Source: Streptomyces akebiae
Lineage (GTDB): Bacteria > Actinomycetota > Actinomycetes > Streptomycetales > Streptomycetaceae
Direction: 5' to 3'
DNA length: 64,000 bases
Assembly: GCF_019599145.1 (NCBI RefSeq)
Contig: NZ_CP080647.1
Location: forward strand, 2,542,001 to 2,606,000
Shown: positions 53,824 through 62,179 of the stretch, piece after piece
Layout: every line of letters begins with the position of its first letter
Position numbering within the stretch: the first letter of the stretch is position 1
The notes under the pieces: generated by a model
Seen by the model: the letters and a program-made list of their open reading frames with translations, nothing else
What the model was told of the DNA's origin: nothing
Database searches by the model: none
Program-made: the position numbers and the translations under genes

Positions 53824-54230
53824 AGCCGCACGCCGAGATAGCCGAGGTCTGGCCGCGCGACGGACACATCAGACTCGTCGGCCGCATCCACGGGGTCCCG
53901 GCGGACGGGACCTGGCAACTCGTCCTCACCCGCCGCGCGCGCACCAGCCGGACGCTGCGCTACGACGCCGACGTCAAGGGCGACCGTTTCGAGACAGAGC
54001 TGCCCGTCGGCGACCTCGCCGCCGCGGACTACGCGCCCGTCGAGGAGTGGGACATCCACCTCACCGACGGCGAGGTCGAACTGCGTGCCGGGAAGCACCT
54101 CGACGACGTGCGCGGCAAGAAGAAGATCTTCGTGTATCCGGAGCAGCGCATCGGAGACCTCCGGGTGCGGCCCTACTACACGATCAAGGACAACCTGTCT
54201 CTGGAGTGCCGTACGGGAGGCTCCGCATGA
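53820..54230 (+). CDS. Hypothetical protein of sulfation cassette
   Basis: A 136-residue protein that looks all-beta: IAEVWPRDGHIRLVGRIHGV, WQLVLTRRARTSRTLRYDAD, VEEWDIHLTDGEVELRAGKH, then a basic KKKIFVYPEQR and a C-terminus RPYYTIKDNLSLECR. The GTG start overlaps the sulfotransferase stop and the stop overlaps the glycosyltransferase start, so it is a full member of the operon. It has no family I recognise. Position suggests a carbohydrate-binding or accessory role in making a sulfated glycan; that is inference only. Confidence 0.72.
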   Translation: MKPHAEIAEVWPRDGHIRLVGRIHGVPADGTWQLVLTRRARTSRTLRYDADVKGDRFETELPVGDLAAADYAPVEEWDIHLTDGEVELRAGKHLDDVRGKKKIFVYPEQRIGDLRVRPYYTIKDNLSLECRTGGSA

Positions 54231-55471
54231 CCGACCCTCGACCACTCCCCCGGCGTCCCCGCATCCGCTATCTGCTGCTGCACGCGTACGGCCGGGGCGG
54301 GACCATCCGCACGGTGATGAACCAGGCCAACTCCCTGGTGGCGGCGGGCTGGACCGTGGAGATCGTCAGCGCCCTGCGCCGCCGCGACGACCTCCAGTTC
54401 CCGCTCGACCCCCGGGTGCGGGTCACCACCGTCGTCGACCTGCGCGAGGGCGTCCACACCCCGCCCACCGGGCTCCTCGCCCGCTGGCGCGACCGCAGGC
54501 GCGGCGAACAACTGGAGGCACCCGCCCGGCACATCCCCAAGGGCGAGTTCGGCTACCGCTACTTCAACCGGTACGTCGAGGACCGACTCATCGCGTACCT
54601 GCGGTCGTTGACCGACGGAGTCCTCGTCACCACCCGTCCCGCGCTCAACTTCCTGGCCGCGGAACACGCCACCGGCGGTGTGGTCCGGGTCGCCCAGGAG
54701 CACATGAACCTCGGCACCCACAAGCGGGACGTGCAGCGGCGCATCCAGGAGACGTACCCGAGCTTCGCCGCGGTCGCCGTGCTGACCGAACGCGACCGCG
54801 ACGAGTACGCCGAACTCCTGCCCGGCACCCGGGTCGTCCGCATCCCCAACGCCGTGCACTCCCTCGACCAGGTCCCCGCCGACCCCGCGTCGAAGATCGC
54901 GGTGGCGGCCGGCCGGCTCTTCCCGCAGAAGGGCTTCGACCTGCTGATCCCGGCCTGGGCGAAGCTCGTCGAGGCCCACCCCGACTGGCAGCTGAGAATT
55001 TACGGCAGCGGCGAGAAGAAGTCGGAACTACGCCACCTCATCGAAGAACACCATCTCTACAATCACGTGTTCCTCATGGGACACACCGACCGCTTGGACG
55101 ACGAACTCGCCAAGGCCTCCTTCTACGTGCTCAGTTCGCGCTTCGAGGGACTGCCGATGGTGATGATCGAGGCGATGAGCCACGCCCTCCCCGTGGTGAG
55201 CTTCGACTGCCCGACCGGCCCGGCCGATGTGCTGACGCACGGCGTGGACGGACTGCTCGTCGCGCCCGAGGACCCCGACGCGCTCGCCGACGCCATGGCC
55301 AGGCTGATGGCCGACGAGGTGCTGCGCGCCGACATGGGCGTGGCCGCGCTCCTGACGGCCGCCTCCTACGGCCCGGACTCCGTCCACCATCGCTGGGAGT
55401 CCCTCTTCACCTCCCTCCACGAGCAACGGCACGGCATCGCCGCCGACGCCGCGAAAGGAACCCACGCATGA
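54227..55471 (+). CDS. GT4-family glycosyltransferase
   Basis: A 414-residue retaining glycosyltransferase of the GT-B fold. The N-terminal half has RYLLLHAYGRGGTIRTVMNQ (donor-side Gly loop, as in teichoic-acid-type GT4 enzymes). The C-terminal half has VAAGRLFPQKGFDLLIPAWA and the E-x7-E donor motif SRFEGLPMVMIEAMSHALPV. The ATG overlaps the previous stop and the stop overlaps cysC. It probably builds a sugar polymer or glycolipid that the adjacent sulfotransferase then modifies. Confidence 0.88.
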   Translation: MTDPRPLPRRPRIRYLLLHAYGRGGTIRTVMNQANSLVAAGWTVEIVSALRRRDDLQFPLDPRVRVTTVVDLREGVHTPPTGLLARWRDRRRGEQLEAPARHIPKGEFGYRYFNRYVEDRLIAYLRSLTDGVLVTTRPALNFLAAEHATGGVVRVAQEHMNLGTHKRDVQRRIQETYPSFAAVAVLTERDRDEYAELLPGTRVVRIPNAVHSLDQVPADPASKIAVAAGRLFPQKGFDLLIPAWAKLVEAHPDWQLRIYGSGEKKSELRHLIEEHHLYNHVFLMGHTDRLDDELAKASFYVLSSRFEGLPMVMIEAMSHALPVVSFDCPTGPADVLTHGVDGLLVAPEDPDALADAMARLMADEVLRADMGVAALLTAASYGPDSVHHRWESLFTSLHEQRHGIAADAAKGTHA

Positions 55472-56028
55472 CCACCTCGTCCAGGGCCGCCAAGGCCCGG
55501 GGAGCCACGGTCTGGCTCACCGGACTGCCGAGTGCGGGCAAGACCACGATCGCCCGCGTCCTCGCCGGCCGGCTGCGGTCCGAGGGGCACCGGGTGGAGG
55601 TCCTCGACGGTGACGAGATCCGCCGCTTCCTCTCCGCCGGCCTGGGCTTCTCCCGCGCGGACCGCAACACCAACGTGCAGCGCATCGGCCTGGTCGCCGA
55701 GGTACTCGCCCGCAACGGCGTCCTGGCACTGGTGCCGGTCATCGCGCCGTACGCCGACAGCCGGGAGGCCGTCCGCAAGCGCCACGACGTGAGCGGCACC
55801 CCGTACGTCGAGGTGCATGTCGCCACCCCCGTCGAGGTGTGCAGCGAGCGCGACGTGAAGGGGCTCTACGCAAGGCAGGCCGCGGGCCGGCTCAAGGGCC
55901 TCACCGGCGTCGACGACCCCTACGAGCCGCCGGTCGACCCCGCGCTCTGTCTTCCCACGCAGGACCAGACGCCCGACGAGTCGGCCGCTGCCGTGTACGC
56001 GCTGCTGGCGGAGCGGGGGCTCGTATGA
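55468..56028 (+). CDS. cysC: Adenylylsulfate kinase
   Basis: A 186-residue APS kinase that phosphorylates APS to PAPS, the sulfotransferase donor. Walker A GLPSAGKTTIARVLAGRL near residue 18, VLDGDEIRRFLSAGLGFSRA with the RNTNVQRIG APS-binding segment, and KGLYARQAAGRLKGLTGVDD followed by PYEPP are all typical. ATG 55468 overlaps the glycosyltransferase stop and cysD overlaps its own stop. Confidence 0.94.
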   Translation: MTTSSRAAKARGATVWLTGLPSAGKTTIARVLAGRLRSEGHRVEVLDGDEIRRFLSAGLGFSRADRNTNVQRIGLVAEVLARNGVLALVPVIAPYADSREAVRKRHDVSGTPYVEVHVATPVEVCSERDVKGLYARQAAGRLKGLTGVDDPYEPPVDPALCLPTQDQTPDESAAAVYALLAERGLV

Positions 56029-56933
56029 CCGGCACCCCGTACACCCTGTCGCACCTGGACGCGCTGGAGTCCGAGGCGGTGCACATCTTCCGCGAGGTGG
56101 CGGGCGAGTTCGAACGGCCGGTGGTCCTCTTCTCCGGCGGCAAGGACTCCATCGTCATGCTGCACCTGGCGCTGAAGGCCTTCGCGCCCGCGGCGGTCCC
56201 CTTCTCGCTGCTGCACGTGGACACCGGACACAACTTCCCCGAGGTCCTCGACTACCGCGACCGCACCGTGGCCCGCCACGGACTGCGGCTGCACGTGGCC
56301 TCCGTCCAGGACTACATCGACCGCGGGGTCCTGCGCGAGCGCCCCGACGGCACCCGCAACCCCCTGCAGACCGTGCCGCTGACCGAGAAGATCCAGGCGG
56401 AGAAGTTCGACGCCGTCTTCGGCGGTGGCCGCCGGGACGAGGAGAAGGCGCGCGCCAAGGAGCGGGTGTTCTCGCTGCGGGACGAGTTCTCCCAGTGGGA
56501 CCCGCGCCGTCAGCGCCCCGAGCTGTGGAACCTCTACAACGGCCGCCACGCGCCCGGCGAGCACGTCCGCGTCTTCCCGCTCTCCAACTGGACCGAGCTG
56601 GACGTCTGGCAGTACATCGCCCGCGAGGGCATCGAACTGCCGGAGATCTACTTCGCCCACGAGCGCGAGGTGTTCCGGCGGGCCGGGATGTGGCTGACCG
56701 CCGGCGAGTGGGGCGGCCCCAAGGACGGCGAGACCGTCGAGAAGCGCCAGGTGCGGTACCGGACGGTCGGCGACATGTCCTGCACGGGTGCCGTCGATTC
56801 GGACGCGGTGACGCTCGACCAGGTGATCACCGAGATCGCGGCCTCCCGGCTCACCGAGCGGGGCGCGACCCGCGCCGACGACAAGATGTCCGAGGCCGCG
56901 ATGGAAGACCGTAAGCGCGAGGGGTACTTCTAG
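56025..56933 (+). CDS. cysD: Sulfate adenylyltransferase subunit 2
   Basis: A 302-residue ATP-sulfurylase small subunit which, with CysN, makes APS from sulfate and ATP. The PP-loop VVLFSGGKDSIVMLHLALKA lies near residue 35. Other signatures are LLHVDTGHNFPEVLDYRDRT, FGGGRRDEEKARAKERVFSL and PLSNWTELDVWQYIAREGIE. It overlaps cysC by four bases and precedes cysN by 2 bases. Confidence 0.95.
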   Translation: MTGTPYTLSHLDALESEAVHIFREVAGEFERPVVLFSGGKDSIVMLHLALKAFAPAAVPFSLLHVDTGHNFPEVLDYRDRTVARHGLRLHVASVQDYIDRGVLRERPDGTRNPLQTVPLTEKIQAEKFDAVFGGGRRDEEKARAKERVFSLRDEFSQWDPRRQRPELWNLYNGRHAPGEHVRVFPLSNWTELDVWQYIAREGIELPEIYFAHEREVFRRAGMWLTAGEWGGPKDGETVEKRQVRYRTVGDMSCTGAVDSDAVTLDQVITEIAASRLTERGATRADDKMSEAAMEDRKREGYF

Positions 56934-56935
56934 GC

Positions 56936-58168
56936 ATGAGCACCACCACCATCGACACGCTGCGCTTCGCGACAGCCGGGTCGGTCGACGACGGCAAGTC
57001 CACCCTGGTGGGCCGGCTGCTGCACGACTCCAAGTCGATCCTCACCGATCAACTGGAGGCCGTGGAACGGGTATCGGCCGACCGCGGCCAGGCAGGCCCC
57101 GACCTCGCGCTGCTCACCGACGGCCTGCGGGCCGAACGCGAACAGGGCATCACCATCGACGTGGCCTACCGCTACTTCGCCACCACCCGCCGCCGCTTCA
57201 TCCTCGCCGACACCCCCGGCCACGTGCAGTACACCCGCAACATGGTCACCGGCGCCTCCACCGCCGAACTGGCGATCGTCCTCGTCGACGCGCGCAACGG
57301 CGTCGTCGAGCAGACCCGGCGGCACGCGGCCGTGGCGGCGCTGCTGCGGGTGCCGCACGTCGTGCTGGCCGTCAACAAGATGGACCTCGTCGGGTACGCG
57401 GAGCGGGAGTTCCGCAGGATCGTCGACGACTTCACCCGGCACGCCGACGCGCTGGGACTGTCCGGCTTCACGTCGATCCCGGTCTCCGCGCTCGTCGGTG
57501 ACAACGTCGTCGACCGGTCCGGGCGGATGGACTGGTACGACGGTCCGGCGCTCCTGGAGTTCCTGGAGACCGTGCCGGTGGGGGCGGAGGCGACGGACGC
57601 CCCGGCCCGCTTCCCCGTGCAGTACGTGATCCGGCACGGCGAAGTCCGTCACTACGCGGGGCAGTTGGTGTCGGGGACGCTGCGGGTCGGTGACCCGGTG
57701 ACCGTCCATCCGTCCGGTGAGACCTCCGAGATCACGGGCATCGACGTCCTCGGCGAGACGGCGGAGGCCGCGTACGCGCCGCAGTCGATCAGCGTGCGGC
57801 TGGCGGACCAGCGGGATGTGTCGCGAGGGGACATGATCACGACGGCCGCGGCCGGTACGCCGACGCTCACGCGGGACGTCCGCGCCGCCGTCTGCCATCT
57901 GGCCGAGCGACCGCTGAGCGTGGGAGACCGCGTACTGCTCCGGCACACCACCCGCACCGTCAAGGCCGTCGTCAAGGACCTCGGCGGCCACCCGGAGCTG
58001 ACCACGAACGACCTCGGCCGGATCGTCCTGCGCACGGCCGAGCCGTTGGCCGTGGACGACTACGCGGCGGTACGGCGCACCGGGTCGTTCATCCTGGTCG
58101 ACCCGGTGGACGGCGCGACACTGACGGCGGGCATGGTGGACCTCTCGTCGCCCCCTACGACAGGGTGA
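56936..58168 (+). CDS. cysN: Sulfate adenylyltransferase subunit 1
   Basis: A 410-residue GTPase subunit of ATP sulfurylase. G1 is FATAGSVDDGKSTLVGRLLH near residue 12, G3 ILADTPGHVQYTRNMVTGAS near 88, and G4 VVLAVNKMDLVGYAEREF; beta-barrel domains follow as in EF-Tu relatives. It is at the short end for CysN and carries no CysC fusion, in keeping with the separate cysC. Its 3' end overlaps the converging monooxygenase gene by 14 bases. No cysH reductase lies nearby, so the PAPS made here probably feeds sulfation. Confidence 0.94.
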   Translation: MSTTTIDTLRFATAGSVDDGKSTLVGRLLHDSKSILTDQLEAVERVSADRGQAGPDLALLTDGLRAEREQGITIDVAYRYFATTRRRFILADTPGHVQYTRNMVTGASTAELAIVLVDARNGVVEQTRRHAAVAALLRVPHVVLAVNKMDLVGYAEREFRRIVDDFTRHADALGLSGFTSIPVSALVGDNVVDRSGRMDWYDGPALLEFLETVPVGAEATDAPARFPVQYVIRHGEVRHYAGQLVSGTLRVGDPVTVHPSGETSEITGIDVLGETAEAAYAPQSISVRLADQRDVSRGDMITTAAAGTPTLTRDVRAAVCHLAERPLSVGDRVLLRHTTRTVKAVVKDLGGHPELTTNDLGRIVLRTAEPLAVDDYAAVRRTGSFILVDPVDGATLTAGMVDLSSPPTTG

Positions 58169-60452
58169 GCCGGGGTTTGGGGGCGTCGGTGCGGCCCGTG
58201 GCGGGGCGGCGGCTGCCGGCCCGGTAGGGGGCGGGCCAGGGTGCGCCCGGTCCCTCGTAGCCCTGTTCGGCGGCCGCGTGGAGCGTCCAGTGGGGGTCGT
58301 AGAGGTGGGGTCGGGCCAGGGCGCAGAGGTCGGTGCGGCCGGCCAGGATCAGGGAGTTGACGTCGTCCCAGGAGGAGATGGCGCCGACGGCGATCACCGG
58401 AACTCGCACCTCGTGCCGGATGCGGTCCGCGTACGGGGTCTGGTAGGAGCGGCCGTACTGGGGCTGCTCGTCGGCGACGACCTGCCCCGTCGAGACGTCG
58501 ATCGCGTCGGCGCCGTGCGCGGCGAAGGCACGGGCGATCGCGACGGCGTCGTCGCCGGTGGTGCCCCCGTCCGCCCAGTCGGTCGCGGAGATGCGGACGG
58601 TCATGGGCCGTTCCTCCGGCCACACCGCCCGTACGGCGTCGAAGACTTCGAGCGGGTAGCGGAGCCGGTGGTCGAGCGAGCCGCCGTAGCGGTCGGTGCG
58701 GTGGTTGGTCAGCGGTGAGAGGAAGCCGGAGAGCAAGTAGCCGTGGGCGCAGTGGAGTTCGAGGAGGTCGAAACCGCTGCGGGCGGCCCTGAGCGCGGCT
58801 GAGGCGAACTGCTCCCGGATGTCGGTGAGTTGGGCGCGAGAAAGGGCGCGCGGCGTCTGGCTGCCCGGCTTGTACGGGAGCGGGGAGGCCGCGGTCAGGG
58901 GCCAGTTGCCGGTCTCCAGCGGTTCGTCGATGCCCTCCCACATCAGCTTGGTCGAGCCCTTGCGACCGGAGTGGCCGAGCTGCACCCCGATGGCCGTGCC
59001 CGGCGCCTGCTCGTGCACGAAGTTCACCGTGCGGCGCCATGCGTCGGCCTGCCGGGTGTTCCAGAGCCCGGCGCAGCCCGGGGTGATCCGCCCCTCGGGG
59101 CTGACGCACACCATCTCGGTCATCACCAGCCCGGCGCCGCCGAGGGCGCGGGCGCCCAGATGCACGAGGTGGAAGTCGCCGGGGACGCCGTCGGTCGCCG
59201 AGTACATGTCCATCGGGGAGACGACGACCCGGTTGCGCAGGGTCAGCCCGCGCAGCCGGAAGGGGGTGAACATCGGCGGTGTGCCGGGCGGGCAGCCGAA
59301 CTCCCGCTCCACCGCGCCGGTGAAGTGAGCGTCACGCAGGCGGAGGTTGTCGTGGGTGACGCGGCGGCTGCGGGTGAGGAGGTTGAAGGCGAACTGGCGG
59401 GAGGGCTGGTCGAGATGGAGCCCGATGTTCTCGAACCACTCCAGACTGGCCCGCGCGGCACGCTGGGTGGAGGCGACCACCGGGCGCCGTTCCTCCTCGT
59501 ACGCCCTCAACGCCCGCTCCTGATCGGGCTGTTCCTCCAGACACGCCACCAGTGCCAGCGCGTCCTCGACGGCCAGCTTCGTCCCCGAACCGATGGAGAA
59601 GTGCGCGGTGTGCGCGGCGTCGCCGAGCAGGACCAGGTTGCCGTGCGACCAGCGCTCGTTGACGACCGTGCGGAAGGTCGTCCAGGTGGAGTTGTTGGAG
59701 CGCAGGGGCCGTCCGCCGAGCGCGTCCGCGAAGAGCTTCGCGCACCGTTCGACCGACTCCCGTTCGTCCGCCCGGTCCAGCCCGGCGGCCCGCCACACCT
59801 CCTCGCGCATCTCCACGATGACGGTGGACGCGTCAGGCGCGTACGGGTAGCCGTGCAGCTGCGCCACGCCGTGCTCGGTCTCGGCGATCTCGAAACGGAA
59901 CGCCTCGAAGGCGAAGTCGGCGGCGAGCCAGATGTAGCGGCAGCGATGCGTCTCGATGGTCGGCCGGAACACCTCCGCGTACGCCTCGCGCGTCGCGCTG
60001 TGCACGCCGTCCGCAGCGATGACCAGGTCGTACGTCTCGCAGAGCCAGGAGGGGTACGGGGCCTCCGTGCCGAAGCGGAGGTCCACGCCGAGGGAGCGGC
60101 AGCGGTCGTGGAGGACCTGGAGGAGGGTGCGGCGGCCGAGGGCGGCGAAGCCGTGTCCTGAGGAGGTGTGGCGGGTGCCTCGGTGGACGATGTCGATGTC
60201 GTCCCAGCGGGTGAAGTGCGCCTGTAGTGCCTCGTAGACCTGGGGGTCGGCGTGTTCTATGCCGCCGAGGGTCTCGTCGGAGAGGACCACGCCGAAGCCG
60301 AAGGTGTCGTTCGGGGGGTTGCGTTCCCAGAGGGTGATCTCGCGGGTGGCGTCGAGGCGCTTGAGGAGGGCGGCGGCGTAGAGGCCGCCGGGGCCGCCGC
60401 CGATGATCGCTATGCGGGTGGGCGTCGCAGGTGAGGTCGGCGGGGGTGGCAT
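58155..60452 (-). CDS. Aminobenzoyl/salicylyl-CoA monooxygenase-reductase fusion
   Basis: A two-part enzyme of about 765 residues. The N-terminal half is a class A flavin monooxygenase: RIAIIGGGPGGLYAAALLKR near residue 10, then LVIAADGVHSATREAYAEVF and LVLLGDAAHTAHFSIGSGTK (second FAD motif). The C-terminal half, from about residue 390, is an old-yellow-enzyme barrel (FTPFRLRGLTLRNRVVVSPM; GTAIGVQLGHSGRKGSTKLM). This fusion is the layout of 2-aminobenzoyl-CoA monooxygenase/reductase and of proteins annotated as salicylyl-CoA 5-hydroxylase/oxidoreductase. It should hydroxylate and partly reduce the ring of the CoA ester. ATG 60452 overlaps the hydratase stop (TGATG); ATG 60467 is the alternative. 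Confidence 0.9.
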   Translation of the reverse strand: MPPPPTSPATPTRIAIIGGGPGGLYAAALLKRLDATREITLWERNPPNDTFGFGVVLSDETLGGIEHADPQVYEALQAHFTRWDDIDIVHRGTRHTSSGHGFAALGRRTLLQVLHDRCRSLGVDLRFGTEAPYPSWLCETYDLVIAADGVHSATREAYAEVFRPTIETHRCRYIWLAADFAFEAFRFEIAETEHGVAQLHGYPYAPDASTVIVEMREEVWRAAGLDRADERESVERCAKLFADALGGRPLRSNNSTWTTFRTVVNERWSHGNLVLLGDAAHTAHFSIGSGTKLAVEDALALVACLEEQPDQERALRAYEEERRPVVASTQRAARASLEWFENIGLHLDQPSRQFAFNLLTRSRRVTHDNLRLRDAHFTGAVEREFGCPPGTPPMFTPFRLRGLTLRNRVVVSPMDMYSATDGVPGDFHLVHLGARALGGAGLVMTEMVCVSPEGRITPGCAGLWNTRQADAWRRTVNFVHEQAPGTAIGVQLGHSGRKGSTKLMWEGIDEPLETGNWPLTAASPLPYKPGSQTPRALSRAQLTDIREQFASAALRAARSGFDLLELHCAHGYLLSGFLSPLTNHRTDRYGGSLDHRLRYPLEVFDAVRAVWPEERPMTVRISATDWADGGTTGDDAVAIARAFAAHGADAIDVSTGQVVADEQPQYGRSYQTPYADRIRHEVRVPVIAVGAISSWDDVNSLILAGRTDLCALARPHLYDPHWTLHAAAEQGYEGPGAPWPAPYRAGSRRPATGRTDAPKPRLTLS

Positions 60453-61279
60453 CAGCGGCCCTGCCATTTCGGGGGGCGCTTCTCCGTGAACGCCGCGTGG
60501 AATTCCCTGTAGTCCTCGCCGGTCATCAGCAGGGCCTGGGTCGCCGCGTCGAGTTCCACGGCGGCCGACAGGGGCATGTCCAGCTCGGCCGTCAGCAGGG
60601 CCTTCGTCTGGGCGTGGGCCAGGGCCGGGCCCTCGGCCAGACGGCGGGCCAGGGTCCGCGCGGCACCGTCGGCGCCGCCCTCGTCGGCGAGTTGGCTGAT
60701 GAGGCCGATCCGCTCGGCCTCGGCGGCACGGACGGGTTCGCCGAGCATGAGGAGGCGGGTGGCGTGGCCGAGGCCGACGACGCGGGGCAGGAGGTAGGCG
60801 GCGCCCATGTCACCGCCGGAGAGGCCCACGCGGGTGAAGAGGAAGGAGAAGCGGGCGGTGGGATCGGCCACCCGGAAGTCGGCGGCCAGGGCGAGGACCG
60901 CGCCGGCGCCCGCCGCCACGCCGTGCACCGCGGCGATCACGGGGAAGGGGCATTCGCGGACGGCTCGTACGACCTGCCCGGTCATGCGGTTGAAGTCGAG
61001 CAGCTGGGCGGTGTCCATGGCGAGGGTGGCGCCGATGATCTCGTCGACGTCCCCGCCGGAGCAGAAGCCGCGGCCGGCGCCCGCCAGCACCAGGGCCCGT
61101 ACGGATCTCTCCCGGGAGAGTTCGGCGAGCAGATCGCGCAGGTCGGCGTAGGCGCCGAAGGTGAGGGCGTTCAGCTTCTCCGGGCGGGCGAGGGTGACGG
61201 TGGCGACGCCGTCGGTGATCTCGCACCGCAGATGCCGCCAGTCGGAGGTGCGGGCGGCGGAGCCGGTGAAGGGACTCAT
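60452..61279 (-). CDS. Enoyl-CoA hydratase/isomerase family protein
   Basis: A 275-residue crotonase-fold protein. The oxyanion-hole segment is VLAGAGRGFCSGGDVDEIIG near residue 65; the second is VAAGAGAVLALAADFRVADP near residue 122. FLFTRVGLSGGDMGAAYLLP follows with a Gly-Gly-Asp in place of the usual Glu-containing loop, as in ring-modifying relatives. It is translationally coupled to the monooxygenase-reductase and probably hydrates its ring-reduced product. ATG 61279 heads this two-gene operon; no strong promoter is seen upstream. Confidence 0.9.
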   Translation of the reverse strand: MSPFTGSAARTSDWRHLRCEITDGVATVTLARPEKLNALTFGAYADLRDLLAELSRERSVRALVLAGAGRGFCSGGDVDEIIGATLAMDTAQLLDFNRMTGQVVRAVRECPFPVIAAVHGVAAGAGAVLALAADFRVADPTARFSFLFTRVGLSGGDMGAAYLLPRVVGLGHATRLLMLGEPVRAAEAERIGLISQLADEGGADGAARTLARRLAEGPALAHAQTKALLTAELDMPLSAAVELDAATQALLMTGEDYREFHAAFTEKRPPKWQGR

Positions 61280-61397
61280 ACGGGCGGCCTCCTCGGGGGC
61301 TGGCCGCAGCGCTGCGGCTCCTTCCCTGCCTCATGAAGTTATCACTGATATCTGACCATCGTCACGAGTGCGCGATAGACCGATCGGGCCGCCGCGG

Positions 61398-61466
61398 GAG
61401 GGGCGGGGCACCTCGGCAGGGAGGGGCGGGGGACCTCGGCCGAGAGGGGCGGGGGACCTCGGCCGG
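61398..61466. repeat. Three tandem 23-bp repeats
   Basis: GAGGGGCGGGGGACCTCGGC-type units begin at 61398, 61421 and 61444 (period 23). They lie in the 402-base gap 61280-61681, which otherwise shows no gene. No CRISPR-like spacers are present. Confidence 0.75.
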
Positions 61467-61681
61467 GGCAGGGCGACACGAGGGCGCCAGGAGGGCGGGC
61501 GGGCCTCCGTGACTCGGTCACGGACGTTCGACAAGCCGGTAACGACGGGCTCGGTCGGGCGCGGCCGGACGTTGGCGTGGGTAGACCGCCGTCAACGGGG
61601 CCGACGGTCCCTCGCGGCGCCCGCCGAGCGGCTTCGCCGGTCCGCGCCGTACCATTCGTCACGTTGAAAGCAGGACGAGCC

Positions 61682-62149
61682 ATGACCTGCTCCATGAACG
61701 GATCCGCCGCCTTGCAAGAACCCTCCGCCCCCGCCTCCTGGCGCATCGCGCTGCCGCACACCGCCGCGGCCGTGCCCGTGGCCCGCGCGTTGGTGCGGAC
61801 GGCGCTGACCGAGCTGGAGCACGGGGCGGACTGCGACACGGCGGAGCTGCTCACGGCGGAACTGGTCGCGAACGCGATCGAGCACGCCGCCGGGGAGGGC
61901 CCCATAGAGCTGGTCGTCGAGCTGGTGCCGAGCGGCTGCAAGGTGGAGGTCCACGACCCCGATCCCGCTCCCCCGGGCGACCTCACCGCCCCGGGGCACC
62001 TGGACCCGGACCCCTGGCAGGAGCACGGACGCGGTCTGCTCCTGATCCGCGCCCTCAGCTCCGCCTGCGGTCACCGCCCCACGGACTCGGGCAAGGCGGT
62101 GTGGTTCCGGTTGCCGACGGTGCCGCCGCAGCGGCGTCGGCACGCGTAG
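61682..62149 (+). CDS. Anti-sigma-type ATP-binding protein (HATPase)
   Basis: A 155-residue protein of the RsbW-like HATPase_c family, abundant in Streptomyces. The N-box is CDTAELLTAELVANAIEHAA near residue 55, the Mg/ATP box KVEVHDPDPAPPGDL (D-x-D in place of the common D-x-G), and the ATP lid QEHGRGLLLIRALSSACGHR. Such proteins regulate sigma factors by binding or phosphorylating partner proteins; the partner is not encoded nearby. ATG 61682 follows AGGACGAG. Confidence 0.85.
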   Translation: MTCSMNGSAALQEPSAPASWRIALPHTAAAVPVARALVRTALTELEHGADCDTAELLTAELVANAIEHAAGEGPIELVVELVPSGCKVEVHDPDPAPPGDLTAPGHLDPDPWQEHGRGLLLIRALSSACGHRPTDSGKAVWFRLPTVPPQRRRHA

Positions 62150-62179
62150 TTCCCGGCCCGGCGTCGCCGGGCACCGGCC

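Noticed and set aside
61398..61466. Possible CRISPR or attachment-site repeats
   Set aside because: Three back-to-back GC-rich units without spacers, tRNA or integrase.
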